64,000 nucleotides of DNA, from the NCBI RefSeq assembly GCF_031458395.1, contig NZ_JAVDYJ010000001.1, positions 248,001 to 312,000 of the forward strand, read 5' to 3'. The notes beneath the pieces were generated by a model. It saw only the letters and a program-made list of their open reading frames with translations. It was not told the DNA's origin and did not search any database. A program made the position numbers and the translations under genes. Positions within the stretch are counted from its first letter, which is position 1. The number at the start of each line of letters is the position of its first letter. The stretch comes from Enteractinococcus fodinae. GTDB lineage: Bacteria > Actinomycetota > Actinomycetes > Actinomycetales > Micrococcaceae. This document shows positions 1-8,189 of this stretch, one piece after another.

Positions 1-1041
1 CAGGACGCCCTCACCCTCGCGCTCAGCGTGCGGGCCAACGACGGGGTCCCGCTGATGATCGATCCGCGGGCGCCGGTGGCCAGTGAGCTGCTTAATGTCC
101 GACTGCCCGACGAAGCGGCCTGGGCAGCGCTGACCTCGGGCACCACGGGAGCGCCCAAAGTGGTCGTCCGCAGCGCCGACAGCTGGCGAGTCGCTTTCAA
201 ACCACTCGACACCCAACTTGGGCTAACCCCCGGTGACGGGCTGTGGATGCCGGTGCACCACGTGTCATCCATGGCGTTATTTTCGGCCGCGTGGGCCCAG
301 GAATCAAGACTCGACCTCATCCTCCCGACTCCCGAGGACCCTGGAGTCGCGCGTGCTGTGGCTGCCCATGTCACCCCGACCTGGTTAGAGCACCTGGTAG
401 AACTGCTTGAAGCCGGCGAACCCAGCACAATACGAACCGTGCTGGTCGGCGGTGACCGAGTCGATCCAGCTCTGGCCGCCCGAGCCCAGGCGGTGGGCTT
501 ACGCATCGTCAGCTACGTGGGAGCCGCAGAGCTCAGTTTCATCGCGTGGGATCTCGGCGACGGCATGCGCCCATTTCCGCACGTTGCCGTGCGCATCATC
601 GACGGGCAACTCTGGGTGGCCGGCCCGCACATCGCCTGCCAGGTACTCCGCGGGACGTTGCGCCGTACCAATCTTGACGGGATCGAATGGGCCACCGTGG
701 GCGACCGCGTACACGCATCCGATGACGGCGCCCTGGAATTCTGCGGACGCTCGGACAACGCGATCCTGACTGCGGGCGCCACCGTCGTACCAGCCGACGT
801 CGAGGCTGTGCTGAACCAGCACCCAAACGTGACCGCCAGCCTGGTGTTGGGTCAACCGGATGCGTTATTAGGTCAGCGTGTCGTGGCCTGGGTTGAAGGG
901 AGCCCGGAGGTCGCTACGCTGCGTGCTTGGGTGCGCTCGCGACTGCCCAAAGCCGCCCAGCCCGTGCAATGGCATACGGTCGACCGGCTGGATCGGACTG
1001 CGTCGGGTAAGATTCGGCGAGTAGTCCCGGAGGTAATATGA
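1..1041 (+). CDS. AMP-binding acyl-CoA ligase, YhfT-like (5' end outside window)
   Basis: An ANL-superfamily adenylating enzyme that would activate a carboxylic acid to acyl-AMP and then acyl-CoA. The frame is open from base 1, so the start lies upstream; 346 residues are visible. The phosphate-binding motif TSGTTGAPK lies near residue 45, and the C-terminal lysine motif ASGKIRR near the end marks an intact C-terminal subdomain. The stop overlaps the thiolase start (ATGA), so the genes are probably co-translated. Followed by a thiolase and the BioM/BioN transporter genes, it matches the known Bacillus subtilis BirA-controlled arrangement bioY-yhfT-yhfS, which suggests a role in biotin or pimelate-precursor metabolism. 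That role is inferred from context. The missing start may sit next to bioY. Confidence 0.85.
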   Translation, partial: QDALTLALSVRANDGVPLMIDPRAPVASELLNVRLPDEAAWAALTSGTTGAPKVVVRSADSWRVAFKPLDTQLGLTPGDGLWMPVHHVSSMALFSAAWAQESRLDLILPTPEDPGVARAVAAHVTPTWLEHLVELLEAGEPSTIRTVLVGGDRVDPALAARAQAVGLRIVSYVGAAELSFIAWDLGDGMRPFPHVAVRIIDGQLWVAGPHIACQVLRGTLRRTNLDGIEWATVGDRVHASDDGALEFCGRSDNAILTAGATVVPADVEAVLNQHPNVTASLVLGQPDALLGQRVVAWVEGSPEVATLRAWVRSRLPKAAQPVQWHTVDRLDRTASGKIRRVVPEVI

Positions 1042-2081
1042 CCCGCATTGTTGTCACCGCCGGTGCCCGCACCGCAGTGACCGGCTGGCATCGCGGTCAA
1101 GCTGACCTCACCGACGACCAACTGGCCGCGACCGTCTTCGCCGCCATGCCCGTCCAGCCGGAGGTCATCATGATCGGCAACACCGTGGGCCCCGGTGGCA
1201 ATATTGCTCGCATCGCCGGATTGGCCGCAGGCTGGGAAACCGCCGGCGCAGTGACCTTGGACGCCCAGTGCGGTTCGAGCCTGGTCGCGATCGGGCAGGC
1301 GGCAGCACACGCCCAGCTCACCGGCCAAACCGTGGTCGCGGGTGGTACGGAGTCACCATCCACGGCCTGGCCGGATACGCAACGCACTCAAACCGCGTTC
1401 ACCCCGGCCGGCTTTGCGGATCCCGACATGACCACCGCCGCCGACGAACTCGCCGTCACCTGCGGGCTGACTCGCCAAGCCCAAGAGGCATACGCGCGGC
1501 AAAGCCACAACCGGGCCATGGCCCACCCGTCAGCGTGGATCGTGGGGCAACACCGCGACGATGGCCCGCGCGACATCCAGAAATTGCTGGGACGGCTCGA
1601 CACCGTCACCGATCATCCACAAGCCACCGTGACCGCACTGTCTGCAGCGCGGATCGCCGATGCCGCAGCCGCCGTGCAGCTCGCCCCTGAGACAGTTCTA
1701 CAAGACCACTTGGGTGTCGAAGTCGTCGACTATCGGCTCGTCGGAGCTGATCCGGCCCTGCCCGGACTCGGCGCAGCACCGGCCATCGAAACGCTGTTGG
1801 CCGCTCACGAACTGGCTATCCAGCAGCTCGGGGTGCTCGATATTGTCGAAGCCTATGCGGCCCAAGTCTTGGCGGTGTGCCAGCGGCTGGGCGTTGACCC
1901 CTCGACGGTCAATCAGCGCGGCGGGGCACTGGCACACGGGCATCCGTGGGCGGCTTCCGGTGCGATCGCCTTGTTGACCACCCTCGAACAACTCCACACC
2001 TCACCATCGGGTACCTTCGCCGTGACCGCCGCAGCAATTGCCGGCGGCATGGGTGTCGCGGTATTAACCAGGAAACTATGA
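1038..2081 (+). CDS. Thiolase-family protein, YhfS-like, lacking the C-terminal catalytic Cys
   Basis: Thiolase fold protein of 347 residues, a little short for a thiolase (usually about 390). Family members condense or cleave acyl-CoA thioesters. The nucleophile motif DAQCGSS (about residue 77) and the histidine motif GHPWAASG (about residue 297) are present. At the C terminus, where thiolases carry a Cys-x-Gly-Gly-Gly motif, the sequence reads AIAGGMG, so the acid/base cysteine is replaced by alanine. A Claisen thiolase with this change would be impaired, and a different acyl-transfer role is possible. The start ATG overlaps the upstream stop and is preceded by CGGAGG. The gene sits between the ligase and bioM in one operon with 4-base overlaps. 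Confidence 0.85.
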   Translation: MTRIVVTAGARTAVTGWHRGQADLTDDQLAATVFAAMPVQPEVIMIGNTVGPGGNIARIAGLAAGWETAGAVTLDAQCGSSLVAIGQAAAHAQLTGQTVVAGGTESPSTAWPDTQRTQTAFTPAGFADPDMTTAADELAVTCGLTRQAQEAYARQSHNRAMAHPSAWIVGQHRDDGPRDIQKLLGRLDTVTDHPQATVTALSAARIADAAAAVQLAPETVLQDHLGVEVVDYRLVGADPALPGLGAAPAIETLLAAHELAIQQLGVLDIVEAYAAQVLAVCQRLGVDPSTVNQRGGALAHGHPWAASGAIALLTTLEQLHTSPSGTFAVTAAAIAGGMGVAVLTRKL

Positions 2082-2746
2082 TCGAACTTGCCAACGTGAC
2101 CGTCACCGTCAAACCGGATGACGCGGTCCTGCTCGACAACGTCTCGCTGACCCTCGACAAGCCAACGACGGCGATTATCGGAGAAAACGGGTCGGGCAAA
2201 TCTACCCTGGCCAAAGTCCTCGCGGGCCTGCTGGACTACACCGGCTCGGCAAAAATTCAGGGCATCGAAGTGGCCACCGGACGCAAAGCGCTCTCCGGGC
2301 GGGTCGGGATGATCATCGCCAACGCCGCAGCCCAGGTCATTATGCCCTCGGTCGCCGAAGACATCGAACTCTCGCTGCGTCACCTGCCCAAAGACCAACG
2401 CCAGGCCACGCTGGAAGCCGTCCTGGCAGAGCACGACCTGACCGAACTGGCGGACCGTCCAGCACTGTCGTTGTCGTCGGGCCAGTTGCAGCGACTGGCG
2501 CTGGCTACCGTGTTGGCGACACGTCCCGATGTGCTCATCGCCGATGAGCCCACGACGATGCTGGACGCCCGATACGCCAAGCTCGTCGCCGACCAACTCT
2601 TCGCCGCATCCGACCGGCAGCTCGTGCTGATTACTCATGACCTAGAGCTCGCGGCCCGATGTGACGACATCCTGTGGGTCCACGATGCCCAGGTCGCCCA
2701 CCGCGGTCCCGACAGCATCTGTAAGTACCGGGAGCACATCGGCTAA
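2078..2746 (+). CDS. bioM: Biotin ECF transporter ATPase BioM
   Basis: ABC-type ATPase of 222 residues that powers uptake by an energy-coupling-factor transporter. Walker A GENGSGKST is at 35-43, the signature LSSGQ at 132-136, Walker B DVLIADEP at 151-158 and the switch histidine at 187, so all catalytic elements are intact. An in-frame upstream extension is possible, but the ATG at 2078 overlaps the thiolase stop (ATGA) and gives the family's usual N terminus. Its stop overlaps the next start (TAATG). With an EcfT protein directly downstream and a ligase/thiolase pair upstream, biotin is the likeliest substrate; the substrate-binding BioY would lie beyond the left edge. The cobalt or nickel CbiO family is the alternative. 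Confidence 0.85.
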   Translation: MIELANVTVTVKPDDAVLLDNVSLTLDKPTTAIIGENGSGKSTLAKVLAGLLDYTGSAKIQGIEVATGRKALSGRVGMIIANAAAQVIMPSVAEDIELSLRHLPKDQRQATLEAVLAEHDLTELADRPALSLSSGQLQRLALATVLATRPDVLIADEPTTMLDARYAKLVADQLFAASDRQLVLITHDLELAARCDDILWVHDAQVAHRGPDSICKYREHIG

Positions 2747-3342
2747 TGCTCTCGTTGTACTACCCGGCAGATTCCTTCATTCACCGCACCCCAACCTGGC
2801 TGAAACTGTTGTGCCTTGCCATCGGGTCGATCGCGCTGTTCTGGCTACCCAATGCGTATTGGTCCGTGGCAGTGGTGGCCGTCCCGGTTCTGGGCTACCT
2901 CGTGGCCCGACTCCCGCTGCGCATCCTGGGCTCCGATGTGTTGCGGATGGCGCTGTTACTCGTCTTCTTGTTGATCACCCAGTTGATTTTCAACGAACCG
3001 GAAGTCGCCGCAACCGTCATCGCGCGGCTGACAACGATCATTTTGGCTGCTCAACTTTTCACCCGCACCACCCGGATCAAACATTTGATTGCCACGGTCG
3101 AGCGGCTGACCACCCCGTTAAAACCCCTGGGTGTGAACCCCTATAAGGTCGCCTTGGCCGTGGCGTTGATGCTGTCGGCACTGGGACAAATCGTCGGCTT
3201 CATCCGGCAGGTACGTGAGGCCCAGCGCGCCCGCGGGGTCCGACTGGCTCCCTGGTCCTGGGTCGTGCCCGTGCTGGTGCTGTCGCTCAAACATGCCGAC
3301 GACGTCGCCGATGCCCTGACCGTGCGGGGACTCGACCGCTAA
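2746..3342 (+). CDS. bioN: Biotin ECF transporter transmembrane protein BioN
   Basis: EcfT-type membrane scaffold of 198 residues that couples the ATPase to the substrate-binding S component. It contains several hydrophobic segments and, near the C terminus, the two Ala-x-x-x-Gly-like coupling helices typical of EcfT (AQRARG around residue 158 and ALTVRG around residue 192). It is shorter than general-purpose EcfT proteins (about 260) and close to dedicated BioN. The start ATG shares a base with the bioM stop. It closes the operon; the next gene starts 138 bases later and has its own leader. Confidence 0.85.
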   Translation: MLSLYYPADSFIHRTPTWLKLLCLAIGSIALFWLPNAYWSVAVVAVPVLGYLVARLPLRILGSDVLRMALLLVFLLITQLIFNEPEVAATVIARLTTIILAAQLFTRTTRIKHLIATVERLTTPLKPLGVNPYKVALAVALMLSALGQIVGFIRQVREAQRARGVRLAPWSWVVPVLVLSLKHADDVADALTVRGLDR

Positions 3343-3368
3343 GCAGCTCGGCAGCGATGATCACAGTT

Positions 3369-3384
3369 AGTTGAAATATCAACT
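3369..3384. promoter_or_regulatory. Inverted repeat upstream of nagB
   Basis: AGTTGA-AATA-TCAACT: 6-base perfect arms around 4 bases, about 97 bases before nagB. It could be an operator for nagB or the end of the bio operon. It does not look like the DasR/NagR consensus (ACTGGTCTAGACCAGT-like), so any regulator is unknown. Confidence 0.3.
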
Positions 3385-3480
3385 GAAAAAAATCCGGCGC
3401 GCACAACTCGGGAAGATAGGCGATACGCCAGCTGGCCAGTACACTTAACCGGTGTAACGTATCGAAACGGGGACAACACA

Positions 3481-4218
3481 ATGGTCAAAGTCAAAATTCT
3501 GCCCGATAAAGAACACGCCTCCGAAGAAGTCGCACAACGGTTGCACGACCTCATCGTAGAAAAGCCCAACGCCGTCATCGGTGTTGCCACCGGCTCCACC
3601 CCGGAACTGGCCTACGCGCTGCTGGCAGACAAGATTCAAGAGCACAATACCGACGTTTCCCAGCTTCAGTTTTTTGCCCTGGACGAGTACATCGGGTTGT
3701 CGTGGGACCACCCGGAGTCCTATCACGCGGTCATCAACCGCACGGTCACCGAACCGTTGAAGGTAGACCCGTCTCAAGTACACATCCCAGAGGCCGGTGA
3801 CGATTCCACCGAAGGCCCGGTCCGCTACTACGACGAGAAGATCGCCGAAGCTGGCGGCATCGACTTGCAGCTGCTCGGCATCGGTCGCAATGGCCACATC
3901 GGCTTCAACGAGCCCGGTACGCCGTTCGATGCCCCGACTCACGTTGGCGCATTGACCGAACTGACCCGCAAAGACAACTCCCGATTCTTTGACGGCGGCG
4001 TGGAAGAAGTCCCACCGCTAGCCGTGACCCAGGGGATCGGTACCATCTTGAAATCCCGCCAAGCCATCCTGATGGCATTCGGGGAAGCCAAAGCCGACGC
4101 GATTCGCGACTCCTTGCAGGAGCCACCGGCAGAAGAACGTCCGGGGTCATCCCTGCAGATGCACAGCGACTGCACGTTTTACCTCGACGAAGCCGCCGCC
4201 TCGAAGGTGGAGCACTAA
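3481..4218 (+). CDS. nagB: Glucosamine-6-phosphate deaminase
   Basis: Converts glucosamine 6-phosphate to fructose 6-phosphate and ammonia, feeding amino sugars into glycolysis. The 245-residue length is normal. Family motifs are clear: ATGSTPELAY near residue 36, the catalytic region FALDEYIGL near 62, and GIGRNGHIGFNEPGTPF near 137 (family: GIGxDGHIAFNEP). No nagA or sugar transporter lies next to it, so it stands alone between the biotin operon and a convergent acyltransferase gene, whose stop overlaps by a few bases. A TACACT hexamer at 3440-3445 could be its -10 box. Confidence 0.95.
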   Translation: MVKVKILPDKEHASEEVAQRLHDLIVEKPNAVIGVATGSTPELAYALLADKIQEHNTDVSQLQFFALDEYIGLSWDHPESYHAVINRTVTEPLKVDPSQVHIPEAGDDSTEGPVRYYDEKIAEAGGIDLQLLGIGRNGHIGFNEPGTPFDAPTHVGALTELTRKDNSRFFDGGVEEVPPLAVTQGIGTILKSRQAILMAFGEAKADAIRDSLQEPPAEERPGSSLQMHSDCTFYLDEAAASKVEH

Positions 4219-4904
4219 CCTTCCCGTTGCAGTTCGGCTGCGATAATCTCTCGAGCTCGAGCCAAAAAATCATCCTGTGCTTCGTTGTCGCCCAAATAGA
4301 TCGGGTCGTGGACGACGACTTGGGAGGGATGGGCTCGAGGGAAAATCGCGCCCTTGGGCAGGACCCGCCCCAAATGTTTGAGCGTCACCGGCACAACCGG
4401 CAGCTGCGGCGCGTGCCGAGCTAGCCGGTAGAGCCCGGCGTGGAACCTCGCGACATGATCGGAGGGTCCACGGGTGCCTTCCGGGAAAATAATCAGCGAG
4501 TTACCCTCGTCCAGGACTTCGGTCATCCCGGCCAGTTGCGCTGCCTTCGGTGAGCTGCCAGAGTCCGTGCGCAGCGTGACCCGCATATCGGCGCGCGTAT
4601 AGGGCCGGTCTTTATAGCGCTGCACCAGGTGCGCGTTGAAAATTCCGCGCGCCACGGCACCCCGGAGGCCCTTGCCCCAATAGTCGGCAGCTGCGATGGG
4701 TCGCACGTGCGGCTGCAGCTCCTTGGGCACGACCGCTAGGATCGCCACGAAGTCCAGGTTCGAGGAATGGTTGGCGTAATAGATTGCCTGGGACGGAAAA
4801 TGTGGTTCGTCGCCGTCCTGGTCAGTTGCCGTCAGCGTGGTCCCGGCAGCAGTCAAAATCGCTCTCGACAGGCCGCGTTTCAATCCGCCTGAACCTTTCG
4901 CCAT
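4215..4904 (-). CDS. 1-acyl-sn-glycerol-3-phosphate acyltransferase (PlsC family)
   Basis: Membrane-associated acyltransferase of 229 residues that would add the second acyl chain to lysophosphatidic acid in phospholipid synthesis. The catalytic HX4D motif is NHSSNLD (near residue 46) and the substrate-binding motif is FPEGTRG (near residue 140). A lysine/arginine-rich N terminus and lack of a long transmembrane segment are usual for this family. It converges on nagB with overlapping stop codons and lies downstream of a thioesterase gene on the same strand, 19 bases away, so the two may be one lipid-related unit. The exact acyl acceptor cannot be told from sequence. Confidence 0.9.
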   Translation of the reverse strand: MAKGSGGLKRGLSRAILTAAGTTLTATDQDGDEPHFPSQAIYYANHSSNLDFVAILAVVPKELQPHVRPIAAADYWGKGLRGAVARGIFNAHLVQRYKDRPYTRADMRVTLRTDSGSSPKAAQLAGMTEVLDEGNSLIIFPEGTRGPSDHVARFHAGLYRLARHAPQLPVVPVTLKHLGRVLPKGAIFPRAHPSQVVVHDPIYLGDNEAQDDFLARAREIIAAELQREG

Positions 4905-4923
4905 CGTGCATCAACCTCTCTTC

Positions 4924-5403
4924 TCAACGCCGTGTCACAGTGCGGAACCGGCCGCGGAATTCTAGAACGACTTGTTGCTGATCATCGGTGACAGTGACAT
5001 CACACAGTCCTGATCGACCGGTCGAGGAGTGACGCACGCCGATCGCAGTCAGCATGGCACCTTCTGCGGGTGAAGACAGGAAATTAACGTCAGCACCCTG
5101 CGTTACGGTGACCACCGAGCCGTCCCCGTCGGGGTTATTGCACGCCCACGCGAAACACGTGTCGGCAAAGGCAAAGATCATGCCACCGTGGGCGATGTTG
5201 AAACCGTTGAGCATATCGGCCCGGACCCGCATGTGCGCCCGAGCATAGCCGTCGCCATATTCGGAAACGTGAAATCCCAGCCACTCCGGCGCCCGGTCTG
5301 GTGAGCCCAAAATGGGATGATCATGCGGACCGAAATCGCCGCGCACGACCGTGGCAGGATCAACTGAAGCGGGCAGCGTGTGATGGCGATCGGGATCTGT
5401 CAT
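4924..5403 (-). CDS. PaaI-type hotdog-fold acyl-CoA thioesterase
   Basis: Hotdog-fold thioesterase of 159 residues. The family signature is seen in FNIAHGGMIFAFADTCFAWA (about residues 68-87): the HGG turn followed by an Asp on the long helix, which carries the active site. It resembles hydroxyphenylacetyl-CoA thioesterase PaaI, which frees CoA from stalled phenylacetate intermediates, but no paa genes are present, so the natural substrate is open. The C terminus ends FRTVTRR. Same strand as the plsC-type gene. The start ATG overlaps the end of a doubtful upstream reading frame (5400-5657). Confidence 0.85.
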   Translation of the reverse strand: MTDPDRHHTLPASVDPATVVRGDFGPHDHPILGSPDRAPEWLGFHVSEYGDGYARAHMRVRADMLNGFNIAHGGMIFAFADTCFAWACNNPDGDGSVVTVTQGADVNFLSSPAEGAMLTAIGVRHSSTGRSGLCDVTVTDDQQQVVLEFRGRFRTVTRR

Positions 5404-5633
5404 GCGGCTCCAAACGCTCGTCTGGCATAGTCAAGGTGTCTTCCAGCATAATACTCGGTGCTCAAGGATGAGCGCTGAGTCGCTGTGCTCGTCGAGATGC
5501 CTAGGTCGCCGTTGACAACGTCGAACGGTCGTTCCTTCCCCTCTGCTCTTTGGCGGTCGTATTCTAGAATGGCTTGCAGACCTTGAATTAGCAGATGCAG
5601 CAACGGCCCGAACCGCGCGAGGAGTACACACCC

Positions 5634-7163
5634 ATGTCCGCAATTGTGGCAGCACACGGCCCTTTCGAAACGTCAGACGTGCAACGCATGCTTGATCGTC
5701 TCGCCCATCGAGGCCCAGACGGGGTGGGGATACAACAAACCGGAGCCGAAACCCCAGCGGTGTTGGGATCACGGTATTTGGCCATCACCGATCCAGAAAA
5801 TGGGTATCAACCGGTAGCTGGACACCAACCAGGAACGTGGATGATCGGTGACGGGAAAATCTATAATTACCGACGCATCCGGGAGCGCCTCGGGACGGAA
5901 CGCTTCCGCACCAACACGGATCTTGAAGCCGCGCTGTTGCTCTTTGAAGACCAAGGTTTGGCGGCATTCGAACAACTCTGGGGTGCCTTTGCGCTCGTCG
6001 TGGCGACTGCCGATGGACAGTTCGTAGCGGCCCGTGACTCACTCGGGGTCGCTCCGCTTTATTGGGCCAGACGTGGTGACACCGTGGTGTTCGCCTCGGA
6101 ACTCAAAGCATTCGACGAAGACTGGCGGCCAGCAGTGGAGCCATTCCCGCCCGGGTACATCTGGACGCCCAGCGGTGGCCTGGAGACCGGACCGCGTTTC
6201 CCCGCGAGCACCCCGGTGTTACTGACGAGTCGGGCTCCCAGCGAAGAGCCACCGGCGTGGATCTTTGACGCCATCCGTGACACCATCATCCGTTCGGTCG
6301 AACGCTCGATGGACGCTGCAGTCCCGATGGGGGTTTTGCTCTCGGGTGGCGTGGATTCCAGCATCGTCACCGCGATCGCCGCCAAACTGGCAGCAGAACG
6401 CGGGTGGACCCTTCCGACCTTCTCGGTGGGCATGGCTGATAGCGGAGATCTGCTCGCAGCACGAGCAGTAGCTGAACACACCGGTACCGAGCACCATGAA
6501 CTCACCTACACCGCAGAGGATGCCATTGCCCTGGTTCCTCGCGTCATCGCGCAGCTCGAGTCCTTCGACCCCAACTTAGTCCACAGCGCGGTCCCTCATC
6601 ATTTCGTCAACCAGCTGGCGGCCGACAAGGTCAAAGTTGTTCTCGCCGGCGAAGGTGCCGATGAATTATTTGCCGGTTATGCGTCCTACGCTCGGCACGA
6701 GACCGGTGAAGCATTGCACGAAGATCTGGTGGCCATGGTCGAAGGGATGCACATCAGTGGTCTCCAGCGAGTTGACCGGATTGCGGGGGCGCATGGGCTC
6801 GAAGCCCGGCTGCCATTCCTCGATCTCGATGTCGTCGAACTGGCTCTCGCGTTGCCTCCGGAATGGAAATTACTCAGCGCAGAACGACCCGCCAAGTGGA
6901 TGCTGCGGCGAGCCTTTGACGGATGGTTGCCCGATGACATTCTCTGGCGCCGTAAAGAAAAATTTGGTGAGGGCACCGGCATGAACGAGGTGCTGCAAGA
7001 CCATTTTGAGGACACCATCCCTGAAGCGGTGTTCCAACAGGAAGCAACTGAGGTGAATCCGCCCTTGCGATCCCGCGAACAGCTGGCCTATTACCGGGTT
7101 TTCACCGACGCCCTGCCAGGATTTGATGTCGATCGGGCCGGCGCCCGGTATATCCAAGGCTGA
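5634..7163 (+). CDS. asnB: Asparagine synthase (glutamine-hydrolysing family) with Ser in place of Cys2
   Basis: AsnB-family protein, 509 residues: an N-terminal class II glutaminase domain and a C-terminal synthetase domain that adenylates aspartate. The PP-loop motif SGGVDSS is at 237-243, and the later motif RRKEKFGEGTGM is present. The start at 5634 is chosen because GAGGAG lies 9-10 bases upstream and the product then aligns as M-S-A-I-V with the family's M-C-G-I-V. The N-terminal nucleophile Cys is therefore Ser and the next Gly is Ala, so glutamine hydrolysis should be lost or altered while HRGPDG (residues 26-31) is kept. It could use free ammonia or make another amide or peptide bond. 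Confidence 0.85.
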   Translation: MSAIVAAHGPFETSDVQRMLDRLAHRGPDGVGIQQTGAETPAVLGSRYLAITDPENGYQPVAGHQPGTWMIGDGKIYNYRRIRERLGTERFRTNTDLEAALLLFEDQGLAAFEQLWGAFALVVATADGQFVAARDSLGVAPLYWARRGDTVVFASELKAFDEDWRPAVEPFPPGYIWTPSGGLETGPRFPASTPVLLTSRAPSEEPPAWIFDAIRDTIIRSVERSMDAAVPMGVLLSGGVDSSIVTAIAAKLAAERGWTLPTFSVGMADSGDLLAARAVAEHTGTEHHELTYTAEDAIALVPRVIAQLESFDPNLVHSAVPHHFVNQLAADKVKVVLAGEGADELFAGYASYARHETGEALHEDLVAMVEGMHISGLQRVDRIAGAHGLEARLPFLDLDVVELALALPPEWKLLSAERPAKWMLRRAFDGWLPDDILWRRKEKFGEGTGMNEVLQDHFEDTIPEAVFQQEATEVNPPLRSREQLAYYRVFTDALPGFDVDRAGARYIQG

Positions 7164-7189
7164 TTCGGCGGATACGACGCGAGAGCCCC

Positions 7190-7195
7190 TAGGCT
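7190..7195 (+). promoter_or_regulatory. Putative -10 box of a leaderless hutG transcript
   Basis: TAGGCT lies exactly 7 bases before the hutG ATG, with no Shine-Dalgarno sequence in between. The same spacing is seen at 33887, 45175 and 61121. Confidence 0.45.
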
Positions 7196-7202
7196 AGAGA
7201 CC

Positions 7203-8189
7203 ATGACTGACTTTGAATTTCCCGAATGGACCGGTCGCAATGATGGTCCCGGCCCGGAACATGCCCGCTGGCACTCCCGAATTGCTCCGGTTGACGAGGC
7301 AACTGCTGGGTTTGTGCTGTTGGGGTTGGCCTCTGATGAGGGCGTGGTCCGGAATCAGGGCCGTGCCGGGGCGGTCGACGGTCCAGCAGCAATTCGAGCT
7401 CAGTTAGGTTCCATTGCCGTCCACCATGATATTCCGTTATTTGATGGCGGCGATGTGCAGGTCGTGGACGGAGATCTTGAATCAGCACAGCAGCGCTATG
7501 GTGAAGCGCTGGCCCAGTTGCTGCGCCAAGGGAAGTTGACCGTAGGGCTGGGTGGGGGCCACGAAATTACCTGGGCATCCTATTTGGGCGTGCGCGGTGC
7601 GTTCCCTGATGCACGGTTAGGCATTATCAATCTGGATGCCCATTTCGATAATCGGCCCACCGAAATCGCCACCTCGGGTACCGGATTCGCGCAAATTATG
7701 GCAGCTGAAGCCGGACGCCCCACACTGGTCTCGGCGATGGGTATCGCCGAGGCGTCCAACACGGCCGATCTCTTCAACCGAGCACGCCAATCCGGTATCG
7801 GGTGGGTCACCGACGATCGATGGATCACCTACCCAAGTGATGCCGGGCAATCGGTCGCGCAATTACTCCAACAAGTCGATATCGTGTATCTGACGATTGA
7901 CCTGGACGTGTTGCCGGCAGCGGTTGCGCCGGGGGTGAGTACCCCGGCGACCTATGGTGTGCCGTTGCCGCTGGTGTCTGCGGTGATTGATCATGTGGCG
8001 TCCTCGGGCAAGCTGGTACACGCCGATATCGCGGAACTTAGCCCGAGCCTGGACCCCACGAACGCAACGGCGGCAGTGGCAGCCCGGTTCGTTGACCGGC
8101 TCACCACTGCCGCGCGCGGCAGGCATCTTACGGGTGGATTAGCGCCCGAATCGGGTCAGCCGCAGGGAGTTGAGTACCACCAGGACTGA
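7203..8189 (+). CDS. hutG: Formimidoylglutamase (arginase family)
   Basis: Ureohydrolase-fold metalloenzyme of 328 residues that hydrolyses N-formimidoyl-glutamate to glutamate and formamide in histidine degradation. Manganese ligands are visible in the ordered motifs GGGHE (about residue 118), NLDAHFD (about 141-147) and TIDLDV (about 231-236), in the order used by arginase-family enzymes; the NxDAHFD form favours HutG over arginase or agmatinase. No hutU, hutH or hutI is nearby, so the pathway assignment rests on the protein alone. The last 17 codons overlap the convergent copA gene by 51 bases, an unusually long overlap, yet both reading frames look genuine. A -10-like TAGGCT 7 bases upstream suggests a leaderless mRNA. 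Confidence 0.85.
   Translation: MTDFEFPEWTGRNDGPGPEHARWHSRIAPVDEATAGFVLLGLASDEGVVRNQGRAGAVDGPAAIRAQLGSIAVHHDIPLFDGGDVQVVDGDLESAQQRYGEALAQLLRQGKLTVGLGGGHEITWASYLGVRGAFPDARLGIINLDAHFDNRPTEIATSGTGFAQIMAAEAGRPTLVSAMGIAEASNTADLFNRARQSGIGWVTDDRWITYPSDAGQSVAQLLQQVDIVYLTIDLDVLPAAVAPGVSTPATYGVPLPLVSAVIDHVASSGKLVHADIAELSPSLDPTNATAAVAARFVDRLTTAARGRHLTGGLAPESGQPQGVEYHQD

Noticed and set aside
1913-2638. Minus-strand frame of 241 codons opposite bioM
   Set aside because: Overlaps an intact ABC ATPase gene; its product has no recognisable domain.
3369-3384. DasR/NagR-type operator before nagB
   Set aside because: The inverted repeat does not match the ACTGGTCTAGACCAGT-like consensus, so only an unnamed operator is listed.
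5400-5657. 85-codon minus-strand frame with a 4-base overlap with the thioesterase start
   Set aside because: It starts inside the asnB gene, has no ribosome site, and the product shows no known pattern. The overlap is the only point in favour.
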